Positions 1 to 8,253 of a DNA stretch of 64,000 nucleotides are shown here, one piece after another. Both the position numbers and the translations under genes were made by a program. Source of the stretch: a virus. Positions within the stretch are counted from its first letter, which is position 1; each line of letters starts with the position of its first letter. A model generated the notes under the pieces. The model was given only the letters and a program-made list of their open reading frames with translations. It made no database searches and was not told where the DNA came from. The stretch lies in the IMG/VR virus record IMGVR_UViG_3300027976_000007, positions 62,001 through 126,000 of that record; one strand, given 5' to 3'.

Positions 1-325
1 CTAAAAGAACGAAAAATCCTTTATTAAAAATATCTGGAGAGTAGGCATATGTAACACAACAGTTATACATCCTAGCATGGTTTTTTAGTAAATGTTTCCC
101 TCTAAATTGGAGATTTCTTTGAGAAGCTAGGAATTCTTTTTCTTTATATGATTCCATAACTTCATCAAGATAGGGTTGTATTTTATCCCCATATTTCATG
201 GTATGGGTGTTTAATACTCCTTCAACCGCTTCATTCCATGTTTCATAACGATTTAGGGATTCATCCCATTTTAAATAATCGGTGTATAGTTTTAGTTGAG
301 ATAAAAATTCTTTTCCTTTTGACAT
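1..325 (-). CDS. nrdJ: Ribonucleoside-triphosphate reductase, class II (B12-dependent), N-terminal part
   Basis: This gene is cut by the left window edge; 108 codons from its ATG are visible. The visible part resembles the N terminus of monomeric adenosylcobalamin-dependent ribonucleotide reductases: a YETWNEAVEGVLNTH segment, then LASQRNLQFRG, then RMYNCCVTYAY, where a cysteine of the active-site region is expected. Such enzymes reduce ribonucleoside triphosphates to deoxyribonucleotides for DNA synthesis. It is the last visible gene after the helicase, 47 bases downstream of it, and has its own upstream ATATTTATAA motif, so it may be transcribed separately. Family assignment rests on the first hundred residues only; the radical-site loop and the C-terminal redox cysteines lie outside the window. 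Confidence 0.75.
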   Translation of the reverse strand, partial: MSKGKEFLSQLKLYTDYLKWDESLNRYETWNEAVEGVLNTHTMKYGDKIQPYLDEVMESYKEKEFLASQRNLQFRGKHLLKNHARMYNCCVTYAYSPDIFNKGFFVLL

Positions 326-356
326 ATAATCTTGTATTGTTAATTTTTGGGCGTAA

Positions 357-366
357 TTATAAATAT
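357..366 (-). promoter_or_regulatory. ATATTTATAA motif upstream of the ribonucleotide reductase
   Basis: Exact copy of the recurrent intergenic motif (ATATTTATAA on the coding strand), 31 bases before the reductase start codon. Candidate promoter element; its role is inferred only from recurrence and position. Confidence 0.5.
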
Positions 367-372
367 ATAATT

Positions 373-1731
373 TTATTTATTCATACCTAATTCAAAAAAC
401 TTTTCACGTAATTTCTTTTTCTCAGATTTTTCTATATCTGTAGTTTGGGTCTTTTGAGCGTATTCTAATTCCTCTTCATCCATTTCATCTTCTTCGATTT
501 CAAACTTGCCCATTGATGTATCTATATAAGGAGAATAGAAAGTACATCCATCTTTACCATATCTGTTTCCCATAAAGTGCCACCTACCTGTACCATCAAG
601 TCTATCTTTTCTCCCTCTTGATAGTGATATTATTATATCTCCTATCATTAATTTATCAAAACTGCCTGCAATGTGAGTACTTTCTAAGATAGCTTTATCT
701 GCTCCTGATCTGTTTGCTTGTGATGGTGATATTATAGGAATGTTTAGTTCTTTAGCTAATCCTTTAGCGTCTGTAAATATGTCATCTATTTCATCTTTTC
801 TTTCACCTCTAATTTGTCTTCCTTTTAATAAATCTAGATAATCTATTATAATGAAGTCTGGTTTGAAATCTAAACTATTTAAGTGGGCTTCTATAGTACT
901 TAATGAAGCTCTTTTTGGTGAGTATGATTTGATTACTAATCTTCCAGGTAAGGAATCAGCTATCATTTCTATTTTTTCTCTATGTTGTCCTAAATCGTCT
1001 ACAGGAATTTCTGCTAAACAGGCGTCCATTCTTCTACCTACATATTCTTCACCTAATTCTAGAGAATAATATACTCCGTTATATCCGGCTTTCAAGGCTT
1101 CGGCGGCCATGGCTACTACCGCCCATGATTTTCCTCCTTTAGGATTACCAAATATTAATACTAAATCTCCACCCCCATAACCTCCTTGAGTTATGTTATT
1201 AAAGGAGTCCCAGGGAAAAGGAATTGCCTTTCTAGAGTTTTCTCTAAATCTAGCTTCTACATCTTTCTCATATTCATGTCCTACACTCCTATCAGCTCCC
1301 GCTTTCAGGGCTTTATCTACTATATGCCTTATAGAATCATATTCCCCATTAGATAATAAATCTACACTTTCTATTAAAGCTGATTTCAGTTGTTGGTTCT
1401 TACAAAAAGTAGAAAATTCTTTCTTTACATAATCTAAATCATCTTTACTAGTTTCGTAAGCCAACCTTAATTGTTCTTTAACTGAGATTTTTAATATATC
1501 ATTAGGGATTTTTTGGAGTTCTACTTTTAATATCTCCATTGATATTGTATTATGATAATCCTCATAATATTTCAATATTTTTTCTATTATCCAAGAGTGG
1601 GCGGGATTGTCCCAGTCTTCAGGTCTAACTATATCATATATATTATTTAAAAAATCTTTATGGGTTAACAAAGATGATATAACTTTGATTTGGAATGAGG
1701 GCCCATAAGCTTGTATATTGGAAAGAGTCAT
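373..1731 (-). CDS. gp41: DnaB-like replicative helicase (T4 gp41-like)
   Basis: 452 residues, close to the length of T4 gp41 (475). The N-terminal part (about 1-150) is helical, as in DnaB N domains. The C-terminal RecA-like motor has Walker A GNPKGGKS at 195-202, Walker B ending in IIIDYLD at about 294-300, and a SQANRSG segment near 337-343 that fits the DnaB polarisation/arginine region. It should form a hexamer that unwinds DNA at the fork and partners with the gp61-like primase at 50453-51403, although that gene lies almost 50 kb upstream. Its ATG overlaps the stop of the RNase H gene by four bases (ATGA), implying translational coupling. Confidence 0.9.
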   Translation of the reverse strand: MTLSNIQAYGPSFQIKVISSLLTHKDFLNNIYDIVRPEDWDNPAHSWIIEKILKYYEDYHNTISMEILKVELQKIPNDILKISVKEQLRLAYETSKDDLDYVKKEFSTFCKNQQLKSALIESVDLLSNGEYDSIRHIVDKALKAGADRSVGHEYEKDVEARFRENSRKAIPFPWDSFNNITQGGYGGGDLVLIFGNPKGGKSWAVVAMAAEALKAGYNGVYYSLELGEEYVGRRMDACLAEIPVDDLGQHREKIEMIADSLPGRLVIKSYSPKRASLSTIEAHLNSLDFKPDFIIIDYLDLLKGRQIRGERKDEIDDIFTDAKGLAKELNIPIISPSQANRSGADKAILESTHIAGSFDKLMIGDIIISLSRGRKDRLDGTGRWHFMGNRYGKDGCTFYSPYIDTSMGKFEIEEDEMDEEELEYAQKTQTTDIEKSEKKKLREKFFELGMNK

Positions 1732-2753
1732 TTATTTTTTATTTTTTCAAAGGTTGTTTTAATCCATAAATCTACATTATTAATAATATTACCTAATTGG
1801 TCTTTTTTATAAAACTGTAAAAATTGTTCAGGGTCATAATTTAATTTTTTATTTTTAATAATTTCATTTAAATAATCTTCATCTTGTAAACTTAACATAG
1901 GTTTTGATAAATCCATAACTTTATGACTTTTTTCTAACTCTGTTATTGTTTTTAATATTTTAGGATAAATGATATGATCCTTTATATTAGATTCACATAT
2001 AGAACATATATCCTCTAATGTTGTCTTCTTTGAGGTTAATGTAGGAAAGAGTTTAAATAGTTTTTTAGGACCTAAACCTTTAACTCCTTTTAGTTTATCG
2101 GAGGTATCCCCCATTAATGTTTTATATATAAGAAAATTTTCAGGGTAAACATTAAATTTATCTTTTACAGATTCCTTAGTATAGAATTCTTTCTCTATAG
2201 GTCTATAGACTGTGACATTTGAATTTATAAGTTGGAGGAAATCTTGGTCTGAGGAAACTATGAATATTTTATCCTTTGGTTTTTTAGGGAGGTTGGTACT
2301 TAGGAATGCTATAACATCATCAGCTTCAACTTTATCTATTATTATAGTTTTCACTGGGAGGGTTTTTAAATAATGTGTTATTCTTACTATTTGGTCTATT
2401 TTGGAATCGTTTTCCTCATCTCGATCATCAAATACAAAAGTATTAACTCTCATAGTATCTCTTCCTGATTTATATTCAGATATTAAATTTTTTCTGCTTT
2501 TAGAGGAATCTAAACCATCAAAAACTACATAGACCTCATACGGGTCCATAGTTTTTATCAGAAACCCTAAAGACCTAAAAAAACCCCCAAGACCTCCTAT
2601 ATGAGAACCTTGAGGGTTTACCATATTTAATACTGCAAAATTCCTGAAAAATAAATTCAAACCATCAATAATGAGAACTCTTTTCCCTTCAACAGTCTCT
2701 TTTCCTTCTTCCTTAACGTTATTAAGGAGATTAAATAAATTTTTTTTGTTCAT
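1728..2753 (-). CDS. rnh: 5'-3' exonuclease / RNase H of the FEN-1 family (T4 Rnh-like)
   Basis: 341 residues (T4 RNase H: 305). The metal-binding acidic residues of the FEN/5'-nuclease family can be followed in order: D30 in LIIDGLN, D79 in VVFDG, the EADD cluster at 143-146, D169 and D171 in SSDQD, and D216/D219 in MGDTSD, followed by the helix-hairpin-helix KGVKGLGPKKL (about 222-232). Arg/Lys-rich KSRKNL and EYKSGR lie between. The expected role is removal of RNA primers and flaps from lagging-strand fragments. It sits between uvsX and the helicase and overlaps the helicase start by four bases. A motif-like TGATAAATAT lies just upstream. Confidence 0.88.
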   Translation of the reverse strand: MNKKNLFNLLNNVKEEGKETVEGKRVLIIDGLNLFFRNFAVLNMVNPQGSHIGGLGGFFRSLGFLIKTMDPYEVYVVFDGLDSSKSRKNLISEYKSGRDTMRVNTFVFDDRDEENDSKIDQIVRITHYLKTLPVKTIIIDKVEADDVIAFLSTNLPKKPKDKIFIVSSDQDFLQLINSNVTVYRPIEKEFYTKESVKDKFNVYPENFLIYKTLMGDTSDKLKGVKGLGPKKLFKLFPTLTSKKTTLEDICSICESNIKDHIIYPKILKTITELEKSHKVMDLSKPMLSLQDEDYLNEIIKNKKLNYDPEQFLQFYKKDQLGNIINNVDLWIKTTFEKIKNK

Positions 2754-2769
2754 AAAATGTTTTGTATAT

Positions 2770-2779
2770 TGATAAATAT
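2770..2779 (-). promoter_or_regulatory. Variant ATATTTATCA motif upstream of the RNase H gene
   Basis: One-base variant of the recurrent motif, 16 bases before the RNase H start codon. Candidate promoter element. Confidence 0.3.
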
Positions 2780-2804
2780 ATAAAACTCTTATAGTAAAGC
2801 CAAT

Positions 2805-3887
2805 TTATTCAGGTTCAGAAGTAAAAGAATCTATATTATCATCATATTGATCATCCTCTTCCACTATATTAAAATCTCCCCCACCTAAGATAGCGGCCCA
2901 AGTTTCAGAGTTGTCATCTTTATATTTTTTAAGGGATTTTTCATTATCTAAAATAAAACCATGAGGGGTCATTACTATTTTACCTCTAGTAGTAACTCCA
3001 TTTATGTGATTCTTATCAATTTGGATATTTACTCTTTTAGCGAATTCCACCTGTTTCCCGCTTTTGATAGCTTTTATTTTAGAAGTACCAGCATTTGATA
3101 TATTTCCAAAAGTAACTACAAAGGCAGCATCAAACCACATAGCAAAACCTCCTTTATTCATCAGCTTAGGTTTACCCATAGGAGATTCAGCCTTAGCGGT
3201 CCATACTTTGTTTATACAGACTAGGGTGTTTATGTAAGGATAGGATTCCTTTCGAGATAGTACTATTCTTTGGTTAACATTGTTCCCAAATTGAGTAGAC
3301 ATAGCTCCAGCATTCCATTCATTGTTGTTTTTGTTAGATCTTAGAGAAAGTTCACAAGGAACTGATCCTATTGAATCCCAAAGAAATAATAAATCCCAAG
3401 GTAGATTTCCTTTCTTTTGTTCATCTATCAAATCCAATATAAAGATAGCAACATCCTCTATGGAATTTATACTTTCTCTATCTATATAAATAAAATCCCC
3501 AGTATAGTCTACAATTTCTCCAGTATCAGGATCTTTTACTTCATTTACTTCGAGACCCATTTGGATAGCATGTTCCCAATTCCACTTCATCTCCGTAATA
3601 ATAAATACAGGTAGTACTTTTCTTTTCTGGGCAGACACCGCCGCCTCTAAAAGGGCGGTTGTTTTTCCCGTATCCGAATGACCTCTGAGCAAACTAATTT
3701 GCCCTTGAGGGATTCCTGGGGTTGATGTTATTTCTTGATAGGCTTCAGAAAGAGGGATCCAAGTTTGTTCTTTAAATTTGGAATTTGAAGCTAGACCCTT
3801 CTTATTCTTAAAACTATCTAAATTAAATTTATTTTTAATTTCTGAAGAAATAGCTTTTTTTAAATCTTGTGATTGTTTTTTAGCCAT
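2805..3887 (-). CDS. uvsX: UvsX-like recombinase (RecA family)
   Basis: 360 residues (T4 UvsX: 391). A RecA-fold ATPase with Walker A GHSDTGKT at 69-76 and Walker B LLFLWDSIG at 166-174 (D171). The following SMSTQFG-like stretch (AMSTQFGNNVNQ, about 195-206) and the conserved basic and aromatic blocks match phage RecA proteins. The C-terminal tail is acidic (EEDDQYDDN), as in UvsX and RecA. It should coat single-stranded DNA, cooperate with the gp32-like protein encoded just upstream, and drive strand exchange for recombination-dependent replication. The gp32-like gene ends ten bases before this ATG, so the two are probably co-transcribed. I do not see uvsY in the window. Confidence 0.9.
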   Translation of the reverse strand: MAKKQSQDLKKAISSEIKNKFNLDSFKNKKGLASNSKFKEQTWIPLSEAYQEITSTPGIPQGQISLLRGHSDTGKTTALLEAAVSAQKRKVLPVFIITEMKWNWEHAIQMGLEVNEVKDPDTGEIVDYTGDFIYIDRESINSIEDVAIFILDLIDEQKKGNLPWDLLFLWDSIGSVPCELSLRSNKNNNEWNAGAMSTQFGNNVNQRIVLSRKESYPYINTLVCINKVWTAKAESPMGKPKLMNKGGFAMWFDAAFVVTFGNISNAGTSKIKAIKSGKQVEFAKRVNIQIDKNHINGVTTRGKIVMTPHGFILDNEKSLKKYKDDNSETWAAILGGGDFNIVEEDDQYDDNIDSFTSEPE

Positions 3888-3897
3888 TTTTTAAAAA

Positions 3898-4704
3898 TTA
3901 AAAGGGTAGATCATCTTCTGGTGTTCCCTCCACATCATTTCCTTTAAATAAAGAATTGAATTTTTCGGAATCAGAGGATTTCTTTTTAAGATTATAATTA
4001 GTTGGGGGGGCTGTTTCTGTCACTAATTCACTATCATCATCTTCATCAGGTTGTAACCATTCTTCTAGAGAAGCTTTCATTTCGTCAAAAGAGTAAGCTT
4101 TAAATACAGACAAAGGATCTGTTTGTTCTTCTAAGAACTTTTCCACTTCTTCTTTTTTAGCTGATAGAGGAGACATTTTTAGGGATGGTGAGATTGTGGT
4201 TTTATTATAAGTGGTACCCGTTATTTCTGGACCTACAGTGTTTAACTTGATATCCCTACCATTTACTATGTCAGTATAGTCTCCTATTTCATCATCAACA
4301 GCCATTGTAAGAAAAGCTTCATAGATTTCTTTTCCAAACTGCCATAATTTAACTCCTTTATCTTCTTCTCCTCTTATGATTACGGGGACAAAAGTTCTTA
4401 CTTTAGCATCCAGTTTTTTAGCTAGTCTCCAATTTTCTTTATCATTACTATTTCTTAAAGATTTAGCGAATTCAAAAATAGGATCTTTATCTCCCCAATT
4501 TAAAGGAGAAGCCATTACTTTTTTACTTCCAATCCCATAGTAAAATTTCATTTCTTTGAAAGGCATTTTAGGGTTGAATTTTGAAGGAACGACTCTTATA
4601 ACCTCTTTCCCTGGAGTAGGTTTCCAAAATAGGTTTTTATCATAACCTCCAGTAGATTGATTGTTCAAAGAATCTAATTTGGTTTTTATTGCTTTTATAT
4701 CCAT
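3898..4704 (-). CDS. gp32: Single-stranded DNA-binding protein (T4 gp32-like)
   Basis: 268 residues (T4 gp32: 301). The N-terminal 'claw' is followed by an OB-like core with a gp32-type start (YDKNLFWKPTPGKEVIRVVP, about 21-40) and KLWQFGKEIYEAFL. T4 gp32 holds zinc through three cysteines and a histidine; this protein contains no cysteine at all, so that zinc site is absent. The C-terminal third is acidic and ends in PEDDLPF, the form of the protein-interaction tip of bacterial SSB rather than of T4 gp32. It should protect single strands and organise the replication and recombination proteins encoded around it. Confidence 0.85.
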   Translation of the reverse strand: MDIKAIKTKLDSLNNQSTGGYDKNLFWKPTPGKEVIRVVPSKFNPKMPFKEMKFYYGIGSKKVMASPLNWGDKDPIFEFAKSLRNSNDKENWRLAKKLDAKVRTFVPVIIRGEEDKGVKLWQFGKEIYEAFLTMAVDDEIGDYTDIVNGRDIKLNTVGPEITGTTYNKTTISPSLKMSPLSAKKEEVEKFLEEQTDPLSVFKAYSFDEMKASLEEWLQPDEDDDSELVTETAPPTNYNLKKKSSDSEKFNSLFKGNDVEGTPEDDLPF

Positions 4705-4781
4705 AGCGTATTTATGTTTTATTTATTATATGTTAAATATACGAAAGTCTTTTATCCCCGCCAAACTATAATGAATCCTTT

Positions 4782-6047
4782 TTAACGCATTTCATCATAA
4801 TTATACCCTTCCTTTACCTTAAATTTAAGATTATGTTTAATGAAAATATCTTTGATTTTATCGATTACCTCTTTGTCCTCATCAAGGGTATCGAATAAAA
4901 AGCTGTCATACGTATAAAGCACTAATTTTGTGGTTTTATCGTATAATATTTGTGACATATCCCATAACAATATCACATTAAGGTCTGTTTCTGTAGCTTG
5001 TAATATATAGTTTAATAGTTTTTGAGGATTCATATCTTTTAAAATAGAATTTTCAAATCTTTTTTTAGATATAGGACATTCTATAAATCCTTCTTTTTCA
5101 AATTTTTCCCATGTAGAATTAATATATTTATCTACTTCTTGGAAGAATTTTAAATGTTGATATTTTTCAAAGACCCCACCATATAACTGTTGGAAAGTTA
5201 TTTCTTTAGCTTTATCATAACTCACTTCATATAAATCCGCAAAATATTGATGAATATCTTTACCTCTAAAATCATAATTTATTATTTTGGAAAGTATTGT
5301 TGGATGATAAGCACTAATATCTATTTCTATAAATTTTTGGTTTTGAGGGATGAAGCTTTCTCTGCTTTTGTTACTTTTGTTTAAAGCCGCATAGTTTATA
5401 TTATTGAAAGAATTAGATGGTCTGCCCGTTGTAGTTTTTAAATTGTAATTAGTATAAATGTGTTTTTCTTCTGTTGGGTAAAAAATATTTGAAAATTTAA
5501 CAGGATCTATTTTAATTCCATTTTTTTCTATAAAGTTAAAAACTACAGATGATTTATTATTTAAAAATGTATTATGTTGTGACTTTATATAGGGTTTAAG
5601 ATCGTTATAGATTTTTTCACAATACTCATAATGTTTTACTATGGGGATTATTAAATTGAGGTCCTTTTTATTTTCATATTTTCTTTGGAAGAAATTATAA
5701 ACTGTGGGGAGAGTTAATTTATAATTTATATTATGGAAGGTTAAATCCATTATTTTAGGATGAATAATGTAATGTAAAAATTCCTTTTTATCTCTTACAT
5801 ATAAGGTTGAGAATGTTTCTAAAATTGAGATTGGAATCTCTTCTGACAGTAAAAAAGCCTCACTATGGTTAATGGGAAATATAAACCCCTTAGTAGAATT
5901 TAAAGGTCTTATATAAATTAGAGAAATAGAGTTAGTTATAGGATGTTGGAATGAGTTATAAGGAATAATTTCTACAAAACCTTCCTTATACCCTTCAGAC
6001 TTAAAATTTTTTACTTGTTCCTCTGTCTCTACTAACCAATACATCAA
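4782..6047 (-). CDS. Short family A DNA polymerase with no visible exonuclease site
   Basis: 421 residues, much shorter than a Klenow fragment. Family A signatures occur in order: TGRPS at 207-211 (TGRLS motif), motif A EIDISAYHPT around D243, a DIH block at 264-266, O-helix KEITFQQLYG at 281-290 (K281, F285, Y289), NYILQATETD near 346-355 (the QGTAAD region), and motif C YTYDSF with D381. The first 110 residues look like a remnant of the proofreading domain, but the DxE metal-binding motif is missing. The position of the steric-gate glutamate in motif A is H248, the usual histidine before the motif C aspartate is Y380, and the O-helix arginine position is Y277. The context (gp32, uvsX, rnh, helicase) suggests it is the replicative polymerase. 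Confidence 0.8.
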   Translation of the reverse strand: MMYWLVETEEQVKNFKSEGYKEGFVEIIPYNSFQHPITNSISLIYIRPLNSTKGFIFPINHSEAFLLSEEIPISILETFSTLYVRDKKEFLHYIIHPKIMDLTFHNINYKLTLPTVYNFFQRKYENKKDLNLIIPIVKHYEYCEKIYNDLKPYIKSQHNTFLNNKSSVVFNFIEKNGIKIDPVKFSNIFYPTEEKHIYTNYNLKTTTGRPSNSFNNINYAALNKSNKSRESFIPQNQKFIEIDISAYHPTILSKIINYDFRGKDIHQYFADLYEVSYDKAKEITFQQLYGGVFEKYQHLKFFQEVDKYINSTWEKFEKEGFIECPISKKRFENSILKDMNPQKLLNYILQATETDLNVILLWDMSQILYDKTTKLVLYTYDSFLFDTLDEDKEVIDKIKDIFIKHNLKFKVKEGYNYDEMR

Positions 6048-6096
6048 TATAGGATTTATACTTTAAATATATAATCCTTTAAACTAAAAACCAAAC

Positions 6097-8253
6097 TTAA
6101 CCATCACCATCAACTATAGTCCAAAAATGATCATTTCTTAAGGAGGCTCGAGCTGTTATTCCCTTACCTGATGGGGTTGATGATCCACCATGAAAGGTGA
6201 CATTCTTTAATACAGATTGAGATTCCCAACCAACCAATGTAGAATTATAATTAACAGTGGATAATGAATTACTTGTAAACATGGATTCAGCATTTTCTAG
6301 TAAAGTTACGATCCAGTTTCCTAAACTATAATTAAATATTATATTAAAAGCAAACATGAAGCTTGTATTCTCTAAGGCGGGAGTGTTCCATATTCCTATA
6401 TCTTGGTTAAATTTTAAAGCATTGGAAAACATATAAGCCATACTCTCCACTTTAATAGTATTCCATAAAGTTATGTCTTGGTTAAATTCAAGAGCAGCAA
6501 AAAACATATTACTCATTGTTATAACCTCAGCAGTATCCCATCCTCCTATATAAATGTCAAATATCGCAGCTCCAGCGAACATTCCCCCCATATTATTTAC
6601 CTTTGAGGTTATCCAGTTTGTTATTAAAGAATTAAACTTTGTAGTTATCCCAAAGGTACCTTCCATATTAACCACTTCTGAAGTATTCCAACTATTTAAA
6701 TTTTGGTTAAAGTCAACCGCACTATAAAACATGTAAGAAATGTTGAGGTTTTTTGACATATCCCAACTGTCCATAGGTTTATTATACTTTCTAGCATTTA
6801 TAAACATATAAGAGGTACTTAACAGAGCAGAAGTAATCCAGTTTTCTATAGATTGATTGTATATTAAAGCATTGTTAAACATCGAAACCATATATTTAAC
6901 TTTACGTACATCCCAATCCCCTATATATTGGTTATATTCCCAACATAGATAAAACATGGAACTCATATCTATAACATTCGAAGTATTCCAATCCCCTATA
7001 TATTGATTGAACTTTTTGCACCCCGAAAACATATAAGCCATATCAAGACAGGCTACGGTATTGAAACCATTAATACCATTAAATTCATTTAATATAAAAC
7101 AGTTTAGGAACATACTATTTAGGGAAGTAGCTTCATCTACTGAAAGGAAATCATTAGTTTCCACAGTCATGTTACTGCATCCATTAAATACATTAACCCC
7201 ATCTATTCCTATATCTAGGCAACCCCAATTTAGGATTTTTCTTACTTTTAAAGAATCAGCCACTCCCTCGAATTTCAAACCTCTTAAAATCCCTGTTATC
7301 CTTATAATATAAGTACCTTCTGTATCGTATGTATGGGTTTTAGATAGGTCTGAATGGGAAGTAACTGTACCTGTAGTGGAATCCCCCCAATTTACTATAA
7401 AATTATATGAGCTGTCTATTCCAGGAGTTGTAGGTATGGTAAAATCTAAACTTGAATTATTTACTTGTACCTCAAACATAAAGGATGAGGGATCAAATGG
7501 AGGGTTTAAGTTAGGGATATAAACTTCAAAAATTTCAGGTATATCAGGAGAATTGTTTGTTTTTTTAGAAAAAATTTCCTTAGATATTATAGGAGGTTTC
7601 CAAAATTTTAACCAATTATTGTTTAAAAAAGTAGAAAGGTTTGATTGTTTAAGCCTTCTTTCTTGGAGAAGTGTTATTTTTCTATTTACATTATATACTT
7701 CTTCCCTTTCCCCTACTATGGTCCAAGGCATGAAAAAAGTATTATATACCCCCCAATACCAATTTGGGTCTTGATCATTTAATTTATCATAGGTTTCCTT
7801 ACTAATTTCAGTATATATAGGTTGGTTTATTTTAAGGCAAAAAAATCTGTTAATAGATCCCTTCTCATAACTATCATCAGTAGGGGAAGGATAATATTGA
7901 GGGGGTAATAATTTATTTGTAGGCCTTAGGAGATTTATATTTTTTAAAAAAACATAATCTAATATTTCTTTTTGATTGTACCCCATAGTATCTAACGAAT
8001 CAAATACCGTAGGGAAATCCCCATAAGCTATTTGAGTTTGTAAGGTTTGGGGTTGGAAACTCTCCTCTACATTTGAAGGAAATGTTATAGGAAGGTTAGG
8101 AGGAGAATCAGGAGAAACCCCAGTAAAAAATTTTCCATTGGAAGTTTTATAATAAGGTCCTATATAAGGGATTTGACTTCCTTCATATACTAAAAAGTTA
8201 TTATTACTGCTAAATAAACCAGTAGTTATTTTATTTTTGGGAGTATAAGCCAT
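6097..8253 (-). CDS. BspA-like (DUF285) repeat tail adhesin with PKD-like domain
   Basis: 718 residues. Three regions are visible. Residues 1 to about 240 form a phage-type N-terminal part with a GPYYKTSNGKFFTG segment. Residues about 260-330 contain VNWGDSTTGTV and HTYDTEGTYIIRITG, a PKD-like beta sandwich. From about 340 to 690 there are about 12 repeats of the form MFxxAxxFNxxIxxW, the DUF285/BspA type of leucine-rich repeat known from surface proteins of Bacteroidota and other bacteria. It follows the baseplate hub genes with a one-base overlap, so it is probably a tail-tip or baseplate protein that binds the host surface. The N-terminal part would attach it to the virion. No enzymatic motif is seen. 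Confidence 0.75.
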   Translation of the reverse strand: MAYTPKNKITTGLFSSNNNFLVYEGSQIPYIGPYYKTSNGKFFTGVSPDSPPNLPITFPSNVEESFQPQTLQTQIAYGDFPTVFDSLDTMGYNQKEILDYVFLKNINLLRPTNKLLPPQYYPSPTDDSYEKGSINRFFCLKINQPIYTEISKETYDKLNDQDPNWYWGVYNTFFMPWTIVGEREEVYNVNRKITLLQERRLKQSNLSTFLNNNWLKFWKPPIISKEIFSKKTNNSPDIPEIFEVYIPNLNPPFDPSSFMFEVQVNNSSLDFTIPTTPGIDSSYNFIVNWGDSTTGTVTSHSDLSKTHTYDTEGTYIIRITGILRGLKFEGVADSLKVRKILNWGCLDIGIDGVNVFNGCSNMTVETNDFLSVDEATSLNSMFLNCFILNEFNGINGFNTVACLDMAYMFSGCKKFNQYIGDWNTSNVIDMSSMFYLCWEYNQYIGDWDVRKVKYMVSMFNNALIYNQSIENWITSALLSTSYMFINARKYNKPMDSWDMSKNLNISYMFYSAVDFNQNLNSWNTSEVVNMEGTFGITTKFNSLITNWITSKVNNMGGMFAGAAIFDIYIGGWDTAEVITMSNMFFAALEFNQDITLWNTIKVESMAYMFSNALKFNQDIGIWNTPALENTSFMFAFNIIFNYSLGNWIVTLLENAESMFTSNSLSTVNYNSTLVGWESQSVLKNVTFHGGSSTPSGKGITARASLRNDHFWTIVDGDG

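Noticed and set aside
4782-6047. Family B polymerase, because SAYHPTI recalls the SLYPSI motif
   Set aside because: TGRPS, the DIH block, K281-F285-Y289 and the QATETD segment are in family A order, and the family B KxxxNSxYG and DTD motifs are missing.
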